Shown here piece by piece: positions 1 through 8,024 of a stretch of 64,000 bases of DNA (position 1 is the first letter of the stretch; every line of letters begins with the position of its first letter). This stretch comes from Curtobacterium sp. BH-2-1-1 (GTDB taxonomy: Bacteria; Actinomycetota; Actinomycetes; Actinomycetales; Microbacteriaceae). Below the pieces are notes generated by a model. It did no database searches, was not told where the DNA came from, and was given only the letters and a program-made list of their open reading frames with translations. The stretch covers positions 310,001 through 374,000 of the forward strand of contig NZ_CP017580.1 of assembly GCF_001806325.1 (NCBI RefSeq), in the 5' to 3' direction. Position numbers and translations under genes: made by a program.

Positions 1-1392
1 CGTCGCGCCGCGGTCCTCGAGCTCGGCGCGGGCGGCGCGGACCGTCGCCGCGTAGTCCTCCTTGCCGGGCACCAGGGCGGCGAGGTCGAACTGTCCGCCC
101 AGCCGGTCGGACGCCTCCCAGAGCGTCACGGTGTGACCGCGACGAGCGGCGTCGACCGCGGCGGCGAGCCCGGCCGGGCCACCACCGACGACGTCGACGC
201 GCTTCGGGTCGGTCGTCGGGCGGGCGGGGAAGGCGACCTCGCGGGCGGCGCGCGGGTTGACCAGGCACGACACGGGCTGGCCGACGATCGAGCGGTCGAG
301 GCAGGCCTGGTTGCAGCCGATGCAGGTGTTGACGAGGTCGAAGGCGCCGGCGAGCGACCGGTTCACGATCGCGGGGTCGGCGAGGAACGGGCGCGCGAGG
401 GCGACCGCGTCGAGGCGCCCGTCGGCCAGCACGGCCTCACCGTCGCGCAGGTCCGTCATCCGGTTCGACGCGATGACCTTCACGTCCGGGTACGCCGAAG
501 CGCGGACGACGCCGGCGATGCGGGCGGCGTACGCGAGCCACGCGCCGTGCGGCACCGCGGCCTGCACGGTCGGCGTGCGGGACTCGTGCCAGCCGATGCC
601 GACCGAGATCCCGTCGAGGCCGAGGGGCAGCAGCTCGTGCACGAGCGCGTCGACGTCGTCGTCGGTCGACGAGCCGGGCATCAGGTCCGCGCCGGAGAGC
701 CGGATCGTCACGGCGAGGTCCGGTACCGCCCTGCGGACGGCGTCGACGACCGCCACCGTGAACCGACGACGCCGGACCGCGTCCCCGCCCCACTCGTCGT
801 CGCGCAGGTTCGTCAGCGGCGACTGGAACTGGTTGATGAGGTAGCCCTCGGACGCCATGATCTCGACGCCGTCGAAGCCGATGTCCCGCGCGGACCGGGC
901 GGCGTCCGCGAAGTCCTCGATGGTCTGCTCGATCTCGGCGGCGGTCAGCTCGACCGGCACCACGCCACGGGCAGCCGCCCACGGCAACGCGGACGGGGCC
1001 ACCACACGCTGGGGTTCCCCGTGCCGGTCGACCATCCCCGACGCGAGCGCGTACCGCCCGGCGTGGAAGAGCTGCGCGAGGATCACCGAACCGGCGTCGT
1101 GCACGGCGTCGACCGCCGCACGGAACCGCTCGTCCGCTCCCCCGACGCCGAACACGGCGAAGTCCGGGCCACCACGGGCCTCGTCGCTCACCGCGATGCC
1201 GCCGGTGATGATGCACGCGGCACCGCCCGCGGCGCGCTCACGGTAGAACGCCGCCATGCCGGCCCCCCCGTCGTCGTGCACCTCGAGCCCGGTGTGCATC
1301 GACCCCATGACCACCCGGTTCGGCAGGGTCAGGGGGCCGAGCGTCCACGGCGAGGAGACGACGGCGAGGTCGGGCATGGCGACGGTGCTCAT
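1..1392 (-). CDS. 2,4-dienoyl-CoA reductase-like flavoenzyme (AnsM/PlmM-like), partial
   Basis: Old-yellow-enzyme/FadH family oxidoreductase; its C-terminus lies beyond the left edge. The ATG at 1390-1392 opens MSTVAMPDLAVVSSPWTLGPL, followed by an FMN TIM barrel (about residues 1-340), a 4Fe-4S cysteine cluster near residues 352-373 (CIGCNQAC with a later Cys in VSCLVNP) and the start of a pyridine-nucleotide/FAD domain (VVGGGPAGLAAA). That order is the FadH/trimethylamine dehydrogenase layout. It starts 4 nt after the upstream short-chain reductase stops, so it is the last visible gene of the four-gene operon. FadH-type enzymes use NAD(P)H to reduce conjugated dienoyl thioesters. In the ansatrienin and phoslactomycin clusters a gene of this type (ansM/plmM) belongs to the cyclohexanecarboxyl-CoA pathway; I infer the same job here. 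Family is sure; pathway role rests on the neighbours. Confidence 0.85.
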   Translation of the reverse strand, partial: MSTVAMPDLAVVSSPWTLGPLTLPNRVVMGSMHTGLEVHDDGGAGMAAFYRERAAGGAACIITGGIAVSDEARGGPDFAVFGVGGADERFRAAVDAVHDAGSVILAQLFHAGRYALASGMVDRHGEPQRVVAPSALPWAAARGVVPVELTAAEIEQTIEDFADAARSARDIGFDGVEIMASEGYLINQFQSPLTNLRDDEWGGDAVRRRRFTVAVVDAVRRAVPDLAVTIRLSGADLMPGSSTDDDVDALVHELLPLGLDGISVGIGWHESRTPTVQAAVPHGAWLAYAARIAGVVRASAYPDVKVIASNRMTDLRDGEAVLADGRLDAVALARPFLADPAIVNRSLAGAFDLVNTCIGCNQACLDRSIVGQPVSCLVNPRAAREVAFPARPTTDPKRVDVVGGGPAGLAAAVDAARRGHTVTLWEASDRLGGQFDLAALVPGKEDYAATVRAARAELEDRGAT

Positions 1393-1396
1393 GCGC

Positions 1397-2263
1397 CTAC
1401 TCTGCCGTGTCGGCAGCCGTGTCGGCAGCCGAGTCGGCAGCAGCGTCGGCCGGCGGCAGGACCGCGTCGCGCAGCGGGGACGTCGTGTCCGCCCAGAACG
1501 GCGGGGCGATCACGGTCAGGCCGCCGTCGACCGACAGCACCTGGCCCGTGATGTATCCGGCCTTGTCGGAGAGCAGGAAGTCCACCGCGTCGGCCATGTC
1601 GTCGGCGGTGCCGGGACGCTGCAGCGGGAGCTTCTCGAACACGGTGTCGATCGGCGCCTGACCGGGCACCTTCGTGTAGAAGTACTCGAGCGAGTCGGTG
1701 TCGATGAGCCCGCCGTTGACCGCGTTCACGGTGATCTGACGGGGCCCGAACTCGACCGCCATGTACTTCATGTAGGACTCGCTCATGGCCTTCGCGGCAC
1801 CGAGCGCGGCGTACGTCGGGAACGCGCGGAGCGACCCGTACGAGGTGACCACCACGATGCGGCCGCCCCTGTCCATGAGCTGTGCGGCACGCTGCGCACC
1901 GAGGACGAACGAGCGGGCGTTCGTGGCGTAGCTGCGGTCGAGGTGGTGCAGCTTGAGGTCCGCGACGGGCTTGAAGGCGCTCGCGGCGGCGTTCGCGACG
2001 AAGTAGTCCAGACGCCCGTACGTGTCGCGGACGAGGTCGAACAGCGCGTCGATCGACTCGGGCTGCTCGATGTCGACCTGCGCCGTGATCCCGTCGCCGC
2101 CCGCGGCCTTGACGTCGGCGAGCGACTCCTCGGCCAGGTCGGCGTTGCCCTTGTACGTCACGACGACGGTGACGCCGCGCTGGCCGAGCTTCTGCGCGAG
2201 CAGGCGGCCGATGCCGCGGGAGGCACCCGTGATGAGGGCGATGGGAGCAGTGGTTGCAGCCAA
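1397..2263 (-). CDS. chcA: ChcA/FabL-like short-chain enoyl-thioester reductase
   Basis: SDR protein of 288 aa. The reading frame can be opened further upstream, but that would translate half of a 42-bp palindrome. I chose TTG at 2261-2263 because AAGGAA lies about 6 nt upstream and the protein then begins MAATTAPIALITGASRGIG, a normal SDR start. The nucleotide-binding motif TGASRGIG is at 12-19. The catalytic pair is Y151 and K158 (YAALGAAK), i.e. Tyr-x6-Lys spacing as in enoyl-ACP reductase III (FabL) and 1-cyclohexenylcarbonyl-CoA reductase ChcA, not the usual Tyr-x3-Lys. ChcA saturates the alpha,beta double bond of cyclohexenylcarbonyl-CoA intermediates. The neighbours (AroA-like/ligase fusion, acyl-CoA dehydrogenase, dienoyl-CoA reductase) favour ChcA over a general fatty-acid FabL. 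A FabL role in ordinary fatty-acid synthesis cannot be excluded. Confidence 0.75.
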   Translation of the reverse strand: MAATTAPIALITGASRGIGRLLAQKLGQRGVTVVVTYKGNADLAEESLADVKAAGGDGITAQVDIEQPESIDALFDLVRDTYGRLDYFVANAAASAFKPVADLKLHHLDRSYATNARSFVLGAQRAAQLMDRGGRIVVVTSYGSLRAFPTYAALGAAKAMSESYMKYMAVEFGPRQITVNAVNGGLIDTDSLEYFYTKVPGQAPIDTVFEKLPLQRPGTADDMADAVDFLLSDKAGYITGQVLSVDGGLTVIAPPFWADTTSPLRDAVLPPADAAADSAADTAADTAE

Positions 2264-2283
2264 TGTGTTCCTTGCGTTGTCAG

Positions 2284-2325
2284 GGCCTGGAGGCGCGGTG
2301 CGGGCCCGCACCGCGCCTCCAGGCC
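2284..2325. repeat. Perfect 42-bp palindrome inside the operon
   Basis: Each 21-nt half is the exact reverse complement of the other, around the core GGAGGCGCGG/CCGCGCCTCC. It lies between the stop of the acyl-CoA dehydrogenase gene (2342) and the TTG start of the short-chain reductase gene (2263). It belongs to the dispersed palindrome family of this window. Here it is intra-operonic and could act as a partial terminator or mRNA processing/stability element. Confidence 0.8.
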
Positions 2326-2341
2326 ATGGAGTGGTTGCGGG

Positions 2342-3511
2342 TCAGAACCCGGCCTGGCCGGTCACGACGGCGCGGCCGACGACCAGCTTCTGGATCTCGT
2401 TGGTGCCCTCCTCGAAGCGCTGCGCGCGCGCGTCGCGGTAGACGCGCTCGATGGCGTTGCGCTTCCAGTAGCCCTGGCCGCCGTGCACCTGCAGTGCCTT
2501 GTCGGTGACGCGGGCGAGCATGTCGACGGCGACCATCTTCGAGGCGCTGGACAGCGTGCCGGCGTCCGGACGGCCCTCCTCGTAGGCGCGGGCCGCCTCG
2601 AGGACGAGGGCGCGCGCGGCGGCGATGTCGGCGTAGTTCTCCGCGACGTAGAACTGGATCGCCTGCCGGCTGGAGAGCTTCTTGCCGAACGTCTCGCGCT
2701 TGTTCGCGTACTCGACGGCGAGCTCGTTCGCACGCTCGGCGAGGCCGACGGCGCTCATCGCGACGGACACGCGGCTCGGCAGCAGGAAGCCGCCGAGTGC
2801 GACCTCGAGGCCCTGGCCCTCCTCACCCAGACGGGCGGACGCCGGGATCGGGGTCTCGGTGAAGCGGAGGATCGCGTGGTCGGTGCCACGGATGCCCATG
2901 GTGTCGGAGTCGTCGATCACCTCGGCGCCGGGCAGGCCGGAGTTCGGCATGAGGAACGCGACGGTGCCGTCCTGGCCTGTGGTGCCCTCGAGGCGCGCGG
3001 CGATGAGCCAGTAGTCGGCCTTCACGCCGAACGTGATGAGGTGCTTCTCGCCGTTCATCACGTAGGTGTCGCCCTCGCGGCGGACGGTCGTGCGGATGTC
3101 GGCACCCGTGCCCGCGGTCGCCTCGGTCAGCGTGAACGCGACGAGCTTGTCGCCGGCGACGCTCGGCTTCACGACCTCGTCGAGCTGCTCCGGCGTCGCG
3201 TACGGCTGCATGGCGCGCCAGGTGCCGTTGATGACGTGCACGAGCATGCGGATCGACGCGTGCGAGCGCGACACGATCTCCATGATCTCGAGGTAGCGCG
3301 AGAACGGGATGCCCCGTCCGCCGAGCTCGGCCGGGGCGGCGAGCGACAGCCACCCCTTGTCCTTGAGCTCCTGGAACAGCTCGGGCGCGACCTGGCCGGT
3401 GCGCTCGATCTCCTCCGCCCACTCCTCGCCGCGACCGCGGACCCACTCGGCCACCTCGGCCTTGAGCTCCTGGAAGGCGGCCTCGGTCTGCGGCTCCATG
3501 ACCATCGTCAT
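2342..3511 (-). CDS. acyl-CoA dehydrogenase (AnsL/PlmL-like)
   Basis: Acyl-CoA dehydrogenase of 389 aa, the full family length. It shows an N-terminal helical domain, a central flavin-contact segment (FTLTEATAGTG), and the C-terminal signature with catalytic glutamate E368 in FEEGTNEIQ. HGGQGYWKRN precedes it, as in short-chain family members. The ATG lies 3 nt after the stop of the upstream fusion gene with AAGGAG about 9 nt upstream, so the two are co-translated. The family uses FAD to put a trans double bond alpha,beta to an acyl-CoA carbonyl and passes electrons to ETF. In the cyclohexanecarboxyl-CoA pathway an enzyme of this type (AnsL/PlmL) is thought to act on a partly reduced dihydroxycyclohexyl-CoA intermediate. 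Family certain; substrate inferred from context. Confidence 0.85.
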   Translation of the reverse strand: MTMVMEPQTEAAFQELKAEVAEWVRGRGEEWAEEIERTGQVAPELFQELKDKGWLSLAAPAELGGRGIPFSRYLEIMEIVSRSHASIRMLVHVINGTWRAMQPYATPEQLDEVVKPSVAGDKLVAFTLTEATAGTGADIRTTVRREGDTYVMNGEKHLITFGVKADYWLIAARLEGTTGQDGTVAFLMPNSGLPGAEVIDDSDTMGIRGTDHAILRFTETPIPASARLGEEGQGLEVALGGFLLPSRVSVAMSAVGLAERANELAVEYANKRETFGKKLSSRQAIQFYVAENYADIAAARALVLEAARAYEEGRPDAGTLSSASKMVAVDMLARVTDKALQVHGGQGYWKRNAIERVYRDARAQRFEEGTNEIQKLVVGRAVVTGQAGF

Positions 3512-3514
3512 CTG

Positions 3515-6500
3515 TCAGTTCTCCTTCGTCGCGACGAGCGCGGCTGCCTGCTCGCGCAGGACGTTCTTCTGGACCTTGCCGACCGCGTTGCGCGGCAGCT
3601 CGGCGATGTACTCGAGACGCTCAGGCCAGTAGTACTTGCTCACGCCGGCCTTGTCGAGCGCGCGCTGCATCGCGGCGAAGTCGAGCTGCTCCGCACCGGC
3701 CGCCGGCACGACGAACGCGCAGGCGCGCTCCCCGAGGCGGGCGTCCGGCATCGCGACGATCGCCACGTCGGTGACGAGCGGGTGCTGGTAGAGCAGGTTC
3801 TCGATCTCGACGACCGGGATCTTCTCGCCACCGCGGTTGATGACGTCCTTGACGCGGCCGGTGATGGACAGGAAGCCCTTGGCGTCGACCTTCGCGAGGT
3901 CGCCGGTCTTGTACCAGCCGTCCTCGGTGAAGACGTCGTCCGTGAGGTCCTGCCGGTCGAGGTACCCGTCGAACATCGTCGGCGAGTGCAGCTCGAAGTT
4001 GCCCTCGGTGTCCGCCGGCAGCTCGTGCCCCTCGTCGTCGACGATGCGGATCCGGATGCCGGGCAGCGCGCGACCGTCGTGACCGTAGGCGTCCGCCGGG
4101 TCGTCGGTCGGGCTGGAGAGCGCCCCGAGGCAGGTCTCGCTCGTGCCGAACGCGCCGAGGATCGCGGTGCCGAGCACCGTCGCGGCACGCTGGGCCAGTG
4201 CACGGGGCACCGCGGCGCCCGTCGGCACGAAGATCCGGAGGGACTCGGGCTGTCCGGCCCCGGCCTCGACGAGGTCGACGAGGTCGGTCAGGAACGGCGT
4301 CGCGCACTGCACGAACGTGGCCTTCGCCGCGCCGAACGCCTGCTCGAGCGCGACGGTGCCGTCCCACACGGGCTGGATGACCTGCGGTGCGCCGAGCCGG
4401 AAGGCCAGGAGCATGCCGTACAGGAACCCGGTTTGGTGGGCGAGCGGCGACGGGATGTAGATCCGGTCCTCGCTCGTCAGGCCGGACTGGGCGACGTGCA
4501 TGGCGGTCGCCAGGCCGAGCGTGCGGTGCGGGTGCTGCACGCCCTTCGGCTCGCCGGTGGTGCCGGAGGTGAAGAGCAGCTGGCAGACGTCGTCCGGGCC
4601 GGGCGCGTGGGACAGGATCTGGTCGACGTCCACCTGCACCGAGTCGAGCGCGGTGTCGAAGTAACGCCAGTTCCACTCGCTCGCGGCGACGCGGTCGGCG
4701 GCGTCGGCGGGCAGCGGCGGCTGGTTCGTCGGGCTGTCCGCCTGCCCGCGGGCCTCGGACCGGAGCACGACGACGTGCTCCACCGACAGGCGGCGCTTCT
4801 GGGCCTTCGCCTCGTCGATGACCTCGAGCAGTTCGAGCGCCGGGCGACGCTTCCGGAAGACGTTCGGCAGGAAGACCACGCGGGCGCGGGACCGGGCCAG
4901 CGTCATCGTGGTCTCGCGGGGACCGAACACGGGCATGATCGGCGTCGCGACGGCACCGATCTGGATCGCACCGAGGGTGATCGAGACGAACTCGCGCCAG
5001 TTCGGCAGCTGCATCGCCACGGACTCGCCCGTGCGGACACCGAGCTCGAGGAGCAGGGCGGAGACCTTGTCGGCCTCGTCCTGCAGCTCGCGCCACGTCG
5101 TGTTCACCGGCTCGGGGCCGCCGACCTCGATCACGGCGAGGCCGTCCGGGTCCTGCTGGGAGAGTGCGCGGACCTTCTCGCTGAGGACGAGCGGGTCGGC
5201 GTCGACGCCGGCGAGCTCGGGCAGCGCGCTCGTCACCGTCTCCTGCTCATCCCCCAGGTCCGTGCTCTCCGCAGCGGCTTCGGCGGCGTCGATCCGGTCG
5301 TCGCGGGCGATCTGCGCCTCGGCGCCGTCGCCGACCTCCATGTCGAGGCCGACCGAGTTCATCGCCTCGAGGAACGTCGGGTAGGAGATCCGGTAGGCGC
5401 GCGGGTAGGTGAGGGCGGAGACGCCGTCGGCCTTCGACGCGGCGACGGCCAGCGACATCAGCACGCGGTGGTCGTTGAACGAGGACATCGGCGACCCGTG
5501 CAGGTCACCCGGACGGACACCGGTGACGCGCAGCTCGTCGGCGCCCTGCTCGGCGCGGCCGCCCAGTCGGTTGAGCTGGAGCATCGCCGCGACGCGGTCG
5601 GACTCCTTCAACCGGATGTGCGCGACGTTCCAGAGCCGGGTCGTGCCCTCGGCGAAGGTCGCCATCGTGGACAGGATCGGCAGCAGGTCCGGGATCGGCT
5701 GGCAGTCGATGTCGAGGGGGCGCAGCGGGGAGCCGTCGTGCTCGATGCGCACGAAGCCGGTCTCCTCGTCGATCCGCATCGGGACGCCCATCGCCGTGGC
5801 GAGGTCGAGGAACTCGCTCTCCGGGTGGTCGGTCTCGGCGGTGGTGAACGCCGTCATGCCGCGGAGCAGCACGTTCGACTCGCGGATGCCGGCTGCGGCG
5901 ATGCCGAACGCCGCCGAGCCGATGTCCGGCGGGATCACGTAGTCGTGCGGGGTGGCCTGCTGGTTCGCCGGGATCCGGTACTCGAGCCAGTCGTAGGACA
6001 CCTCGACCGTGAGGCCGAACTGGCGCATCATGCGCACGGTCAGCTCGACGTACGGCTGCTCGTTGAGCCGTCCGCCGGTGATGTGGATCCGGGTCTCCTC
6101 CTCCGCGAAGGGCGCGACGAGGAGCAGGCCGGAGATCCACTGCGACAGGGTGCCGGCGATCTGGACGTCGCCGCCGCGCGGACGCTTCGGCTGCACGGTG
6201 ACCGGCGGGCAGTCGTTCGTGGCCTCGAGCTCGATGCCCATCTGGGTGAGCGAGGTGAGCAGGGCCTTGATCGGGCGGCGCTGGAAGTACTTCATGCCCG
6301 AGAGGGTCATCGGCTCGTCCGCCAGCGACGCGAGCCCCGTCATGAAGTAGAGCGTGGTGCCCGAGGAGCCCATGTTGAGGAGCCCGTCGGCGCCCCGGGA
6401 GCCGTGGTCGACGACGTCGGTGGCCTCGTACCGACCGCCGAGGCCTGTGACGTGGTACTCGTTCCCGCGACGCTTGACGTCGACGCCGAGGGCACGGAGC

Positions 6501-6667
6501 GTGCCCACGGTCCACTCGACCTGCCGGGTCGCACTGATGCCGGAGACGATGCTCGTCCCCTTCGCCAGCGACGCGAGCACCAGCGCGCGGTGCGCGTGGT
6601 ACTTCGAGACCGGGATGTCGAGTTCTCCGACGAGCGGTGCGTTCGTCCCGCGCACGACCAGCTGCAT
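3515..6667 (-). CDS. plmJK: EPSP-synthase-like / acyl-CoA ligase fusion (PlmJK-like)
   Basis: A 1050-aa two-domain enzyme. Residues 1-445 are homologous to 5-enolpyruvylshikimate-3-phosphate synthase (AroA); 446-485 is an acidic Ala-rich linker; 486-1050 is an AMP-forming acyl-CoA ligase (LLFTSGTTGEPKG near 690, YKTGD, C-terminal GKVQKNVL). ATG at 6665-6667 follows a GAGG box. The AroA part keeps K22, R27, RRPI, KESDR and NDHR, but S23, R100 and K411 (E. coli numbering) appear to be Tyr, Tyr and Ile. That is odd for a true EPSP synthase. The same fusion is PlmJK of phoslactomycin producers, and separate halves are AnsJ/AnsK of ansatrienin producers. There the pair is proposed to start cyclohexanecarboxyl-CoA synthesis: shikimate-derived 1,4-elimination by the AroA-like part, then CoA activation. 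First gene of the operon and, I infer, its entry enzyme. Confidence 0.85.
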   Translation of the reverse strand: MQLVVRGTNAPLVGELDIPVSKYHAHRALVLASLAKGTSIVSGISATRQVEWTVGTLRALGVDVKRRGNEYHVTGLGGRYEATDVVDHGSRGADGLLNMGSSGTTLYFMTGLASLADEPMTLSGMKYFQRRPIKALLTSLTQMGIELEATNDCPPVTVQPKRPRGGDVQIAGTLSQWISGLLLVAPFAEEETRIHITGGRLNEQPYVELTVRMMRQFGLTVEVSYDWLEYRIPANQQATPHDYVIPPDIGSAAFGIAAAGIRESNVLLRGMTAFTTAETDHPESEFLDLATAMGVPMRIDEETGFVRIEHDGSPLRPLDIDCQPIPDLLPILSTMATFAEGTTRLWNVAHIRLKESDRVAAMLQLNRLGGRAEQGADELRVTGVRPGDLHGSPMSSFNDHRVLMSLAVAASKADGVSALTYPRAYRISYPTFLEAMNSVGLDMEVGDGAEAQIARDDRIDAAEAAAESTDLGDEQETVTSALPELAGVDADPLVLSEKVRALSQQDPDGLAVIEVGGPEPVNTTWRELQDEADKVSALLLELGVRTGESVAMQLPNWREFVSITLGAIQIGAVATPIMPVFGPRETTMTLARSRARVVFLPNVFRKRRPALELLEVIDEAKAQKRRLSVEHVVVLRSEARGQADSPTNQPPLPADAADRVAASEWNWRYFDTALDSVQVDVDQILSHAPGPDDVCQLLFTSGTTGEPKGVQHPHRTLGLATAMHVAQSGLTSEDRIYIPSPLAHQTGFLYGMLLAFRLGAPQVIQPVWDGTVALEQAFGAAKATFVQCATPFLTDLVDLVEAGAGQPESLRIFVPTGAAVPRALAQRAATVLGTAILGAFGTSETCLGALSSPTDDPADAYGHDGRALPGIRIRIVDDEGHELPADTEGNFELHSPTMFDGYLDRQDLTDDVFTEDGWYKTGDLAKVDAKGFLSITGRVKDVINRGGEKIPVVEIENLLYQHPLVTDVAIVAMPDARLGERACAFVVPAAGAEQLDFAAMQRALDKAGVSKYYWPERLEYIAELPRNAVGKVQKNVLREQAAALVATKEN

Positions 6668-6785
6668 GCCTACCTCTTCCCTGTTGAGCGTTACTACGGT
6701 ACGCCCGGTGTGGATCGTCTGTGAATCGGATCCGCACGACCGGGAGTGCGGTTCCTTGTGTGTGTCCGACAAGGAGCCGGGCAGG
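6668..6785. promoter_or_regulatory. Divergent promoter region of the plmJK-like operon and the YbdK-like gene
   Basis: This 118-bp gap separates two divergent starts. On the minus strand a TACCGT -10-like hexamer (plus-strand acggta, 6696-6701) lies about 29 nt upstream of the fusion gene, with no good -35. On the plus strand AAGGAG (6771-6776) is the ribosome site that picks the ATG at 6786. I see no clear operator. Confidence 0.4.
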
Positions 6786-7925
6786 ATGTACAGCATGGAC
6801 ATCCGTTTCACCGAGTCCCGCCCGTCGACCATCGGCGTCGAGTGGGAGCTCCCCCTGGTCGACCGGGACACCGGCGACCTGACCCCGCGTGCCCCCGCCG
6901 TCATCCAGGCGGTGCAGCAGCGGCTCGGTGACCACGACCGGGTGACCGAGGAGCTCCTGACGAACACGGTCGAGGTCGTCACCGGCGTCCACTCGCGGGT
7001 GAGCGGTGCCACGAGCGAGCTGTCCGGCATCATCGGCGAGGTCGTCGACGCCGCCGAACCCCTCGACGCGCAGGTCATGTGCGCCGGCACCCACCCCTTC
7101 GCCGTGTGGGACCAGCAGGAGATCACGCCGGACAGCGAGCACTACACGACCCTCATCGACCGCACCCGGTGGTGGGGCCGTCAGATGCTCATCTGGGGCG
7201 TCCATGTCCACGTCGGCATCGACGACCGCGACAAGGCGCTGCCGATCCTCGGCGCGATGCTCGCGTACGTGCCGCACCTGCAGGCCTTCACGGCGTCGAG
7301 CCCGTTCTGGGCCGGCACCGACACCGGGTACGCCTCGAACCGCGCGCTGATGTTCCAGCAGCTGCCGACCGGTGGCCTGCCGCCGGCACTCGGCGCGTGG
7401 GCGAACTTCGAGGAGGTCGTCGACGACCTCACCCGCACCGGCGTCATCGAGGGCGTCAAGGACCTCCGTTGGGACATCCGCCCGTCGCCCGGCTGGGGCA
7501 CCCTCGAGAACCGCGTCTCCGACGGCATCTCGACCCTGCACGAGGTCGGGGCGGTGACCGCGCTCGTCCAGTGCCTCGTCACCGAGATGTCCTACCGGCT
7601 CGACGCCGGCGAGACCCTGCCGACCATGCAGCCCTGGTTCGTCCGCGAGAACAAGTGGCGCGCGGCCCGGTACGGCATGGAGGCCGAGATCATCACGAAC
7701 GCGGCCGGCGACGAGCGGCTCGTGACCGACGAGGTGCACGACCTCGTGCAGCGGCTCGATCCGGTGGCGGATCGTCTCGGGTGCCAGCAGGAGCTGCACC
7801 ACCTCGACACGATGATCGCGGACGGCGCCTCCTACCAGCGGCAGTTGCAGGTCGCGCAGGAGAACGGCGGAGACCTCCGCGCCGTCGTCCGGCACCTGGT
7901 CACCGAGCTGCGCGACTCGCTCTGA
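6786..7925 (+). CDS. YbdK-family carboxylate-amine ligase (glutamate-cysteine ligase 2 type)
   Basis: Protein of 379 aa in the GCS2 family: ESRPSTIGVEWELPLVD near the N-terminus is the family opening, and HVHVGIDDRDKA and AARYGMEAEI follow at the expected places. Members join a carboxylate, often glutamate, to an amine such as cysteine with ATP. In actinobacteria related enzymes serve ergothioneine or small thiol/peptide synthesis, but the substrate here cannot be read from sequence. I chose ATG 6786 (MYSMDIRF) because AAGGAG ends 9 nt before it; ATG 6795 would leave too long a spacer. It is followed by palindrome 7946-7977, so it is probably a single-gene unit divergent from the cyclohexyl operon. 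Confidence 0.85.
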   Translation: MYSMDIRFTESRPSTIGVEWELPLVDRDTGDLTPRAPAVIQAVQQRLGDHDRVTEELLTNTVEVVTGVHSRVSGATSELSGIIGEVVDAAEPLDAQVMCAGTHPFAVWDQQEITPDSEHYTTLIDRTRWWGRQMLIWGVHVHVGIDDRDKALPILGAMLAYVPHLQAFTASSPFWAGTDTGYASNRALMFQQLPTGGLPPALGAWANFEEVVDDLTRTGVIEGVKDLRWDIRPSPGWGTLENRVSDGISTLHEVGAVTALVQCLVTEMSYRLDAGETLPTMQPWFVRENKWRAARYGMEAEIITNAAGDERLVTDEVHDLVQRLDPVADRLGCQQELHHLDTMIADGASYQRQLQVAQENGGDLRAVVRHLVTELRDSL

Positions 7926-7945
7926 CCGTCACCGTCCGACGGACT

Positions 7946-7977
7946 GGAGGCGCGGTGCCGGCCGGCACCGCGCCTCC
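7946..7977. repeat. Perfect 32-bp palindrome, probable terminator
   Basis: Two 16-nt halves are exact reverse complements (GGAGGCGCGGTGCCGG and its complement). It sits 20 nt past the stop of the YbdK-like gene. Member of the dispersed palindrome family; no T-run follows, so terminator function is inferred from position. Confidence 0.75.
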
Positions 7978-8024
7978 CGTCCTGGGGGACGTGCGGGAGT
8001 CCGCGCGACCGCTACAGTTCCCCT

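Noticed and set aside
1256..6724. Very long open frame on the plus strand opposite the cyclohexyl operon
   Set aside because: Its translation is Arg/Val/Gly/Asp-rich without any domain and mirrors the codon pattern of real minus-strand genes; it is a GC-rich antisense shadow. The same holds for the long plus-strand frame opposite smc (17896-21621).
5505..7895. Minus-strand 796-aa frame overlapping the plmJK-like and YbdK-like genes
   Set aside because: It spans two real divergent genes in the wrong frames and has no recognisable domain.
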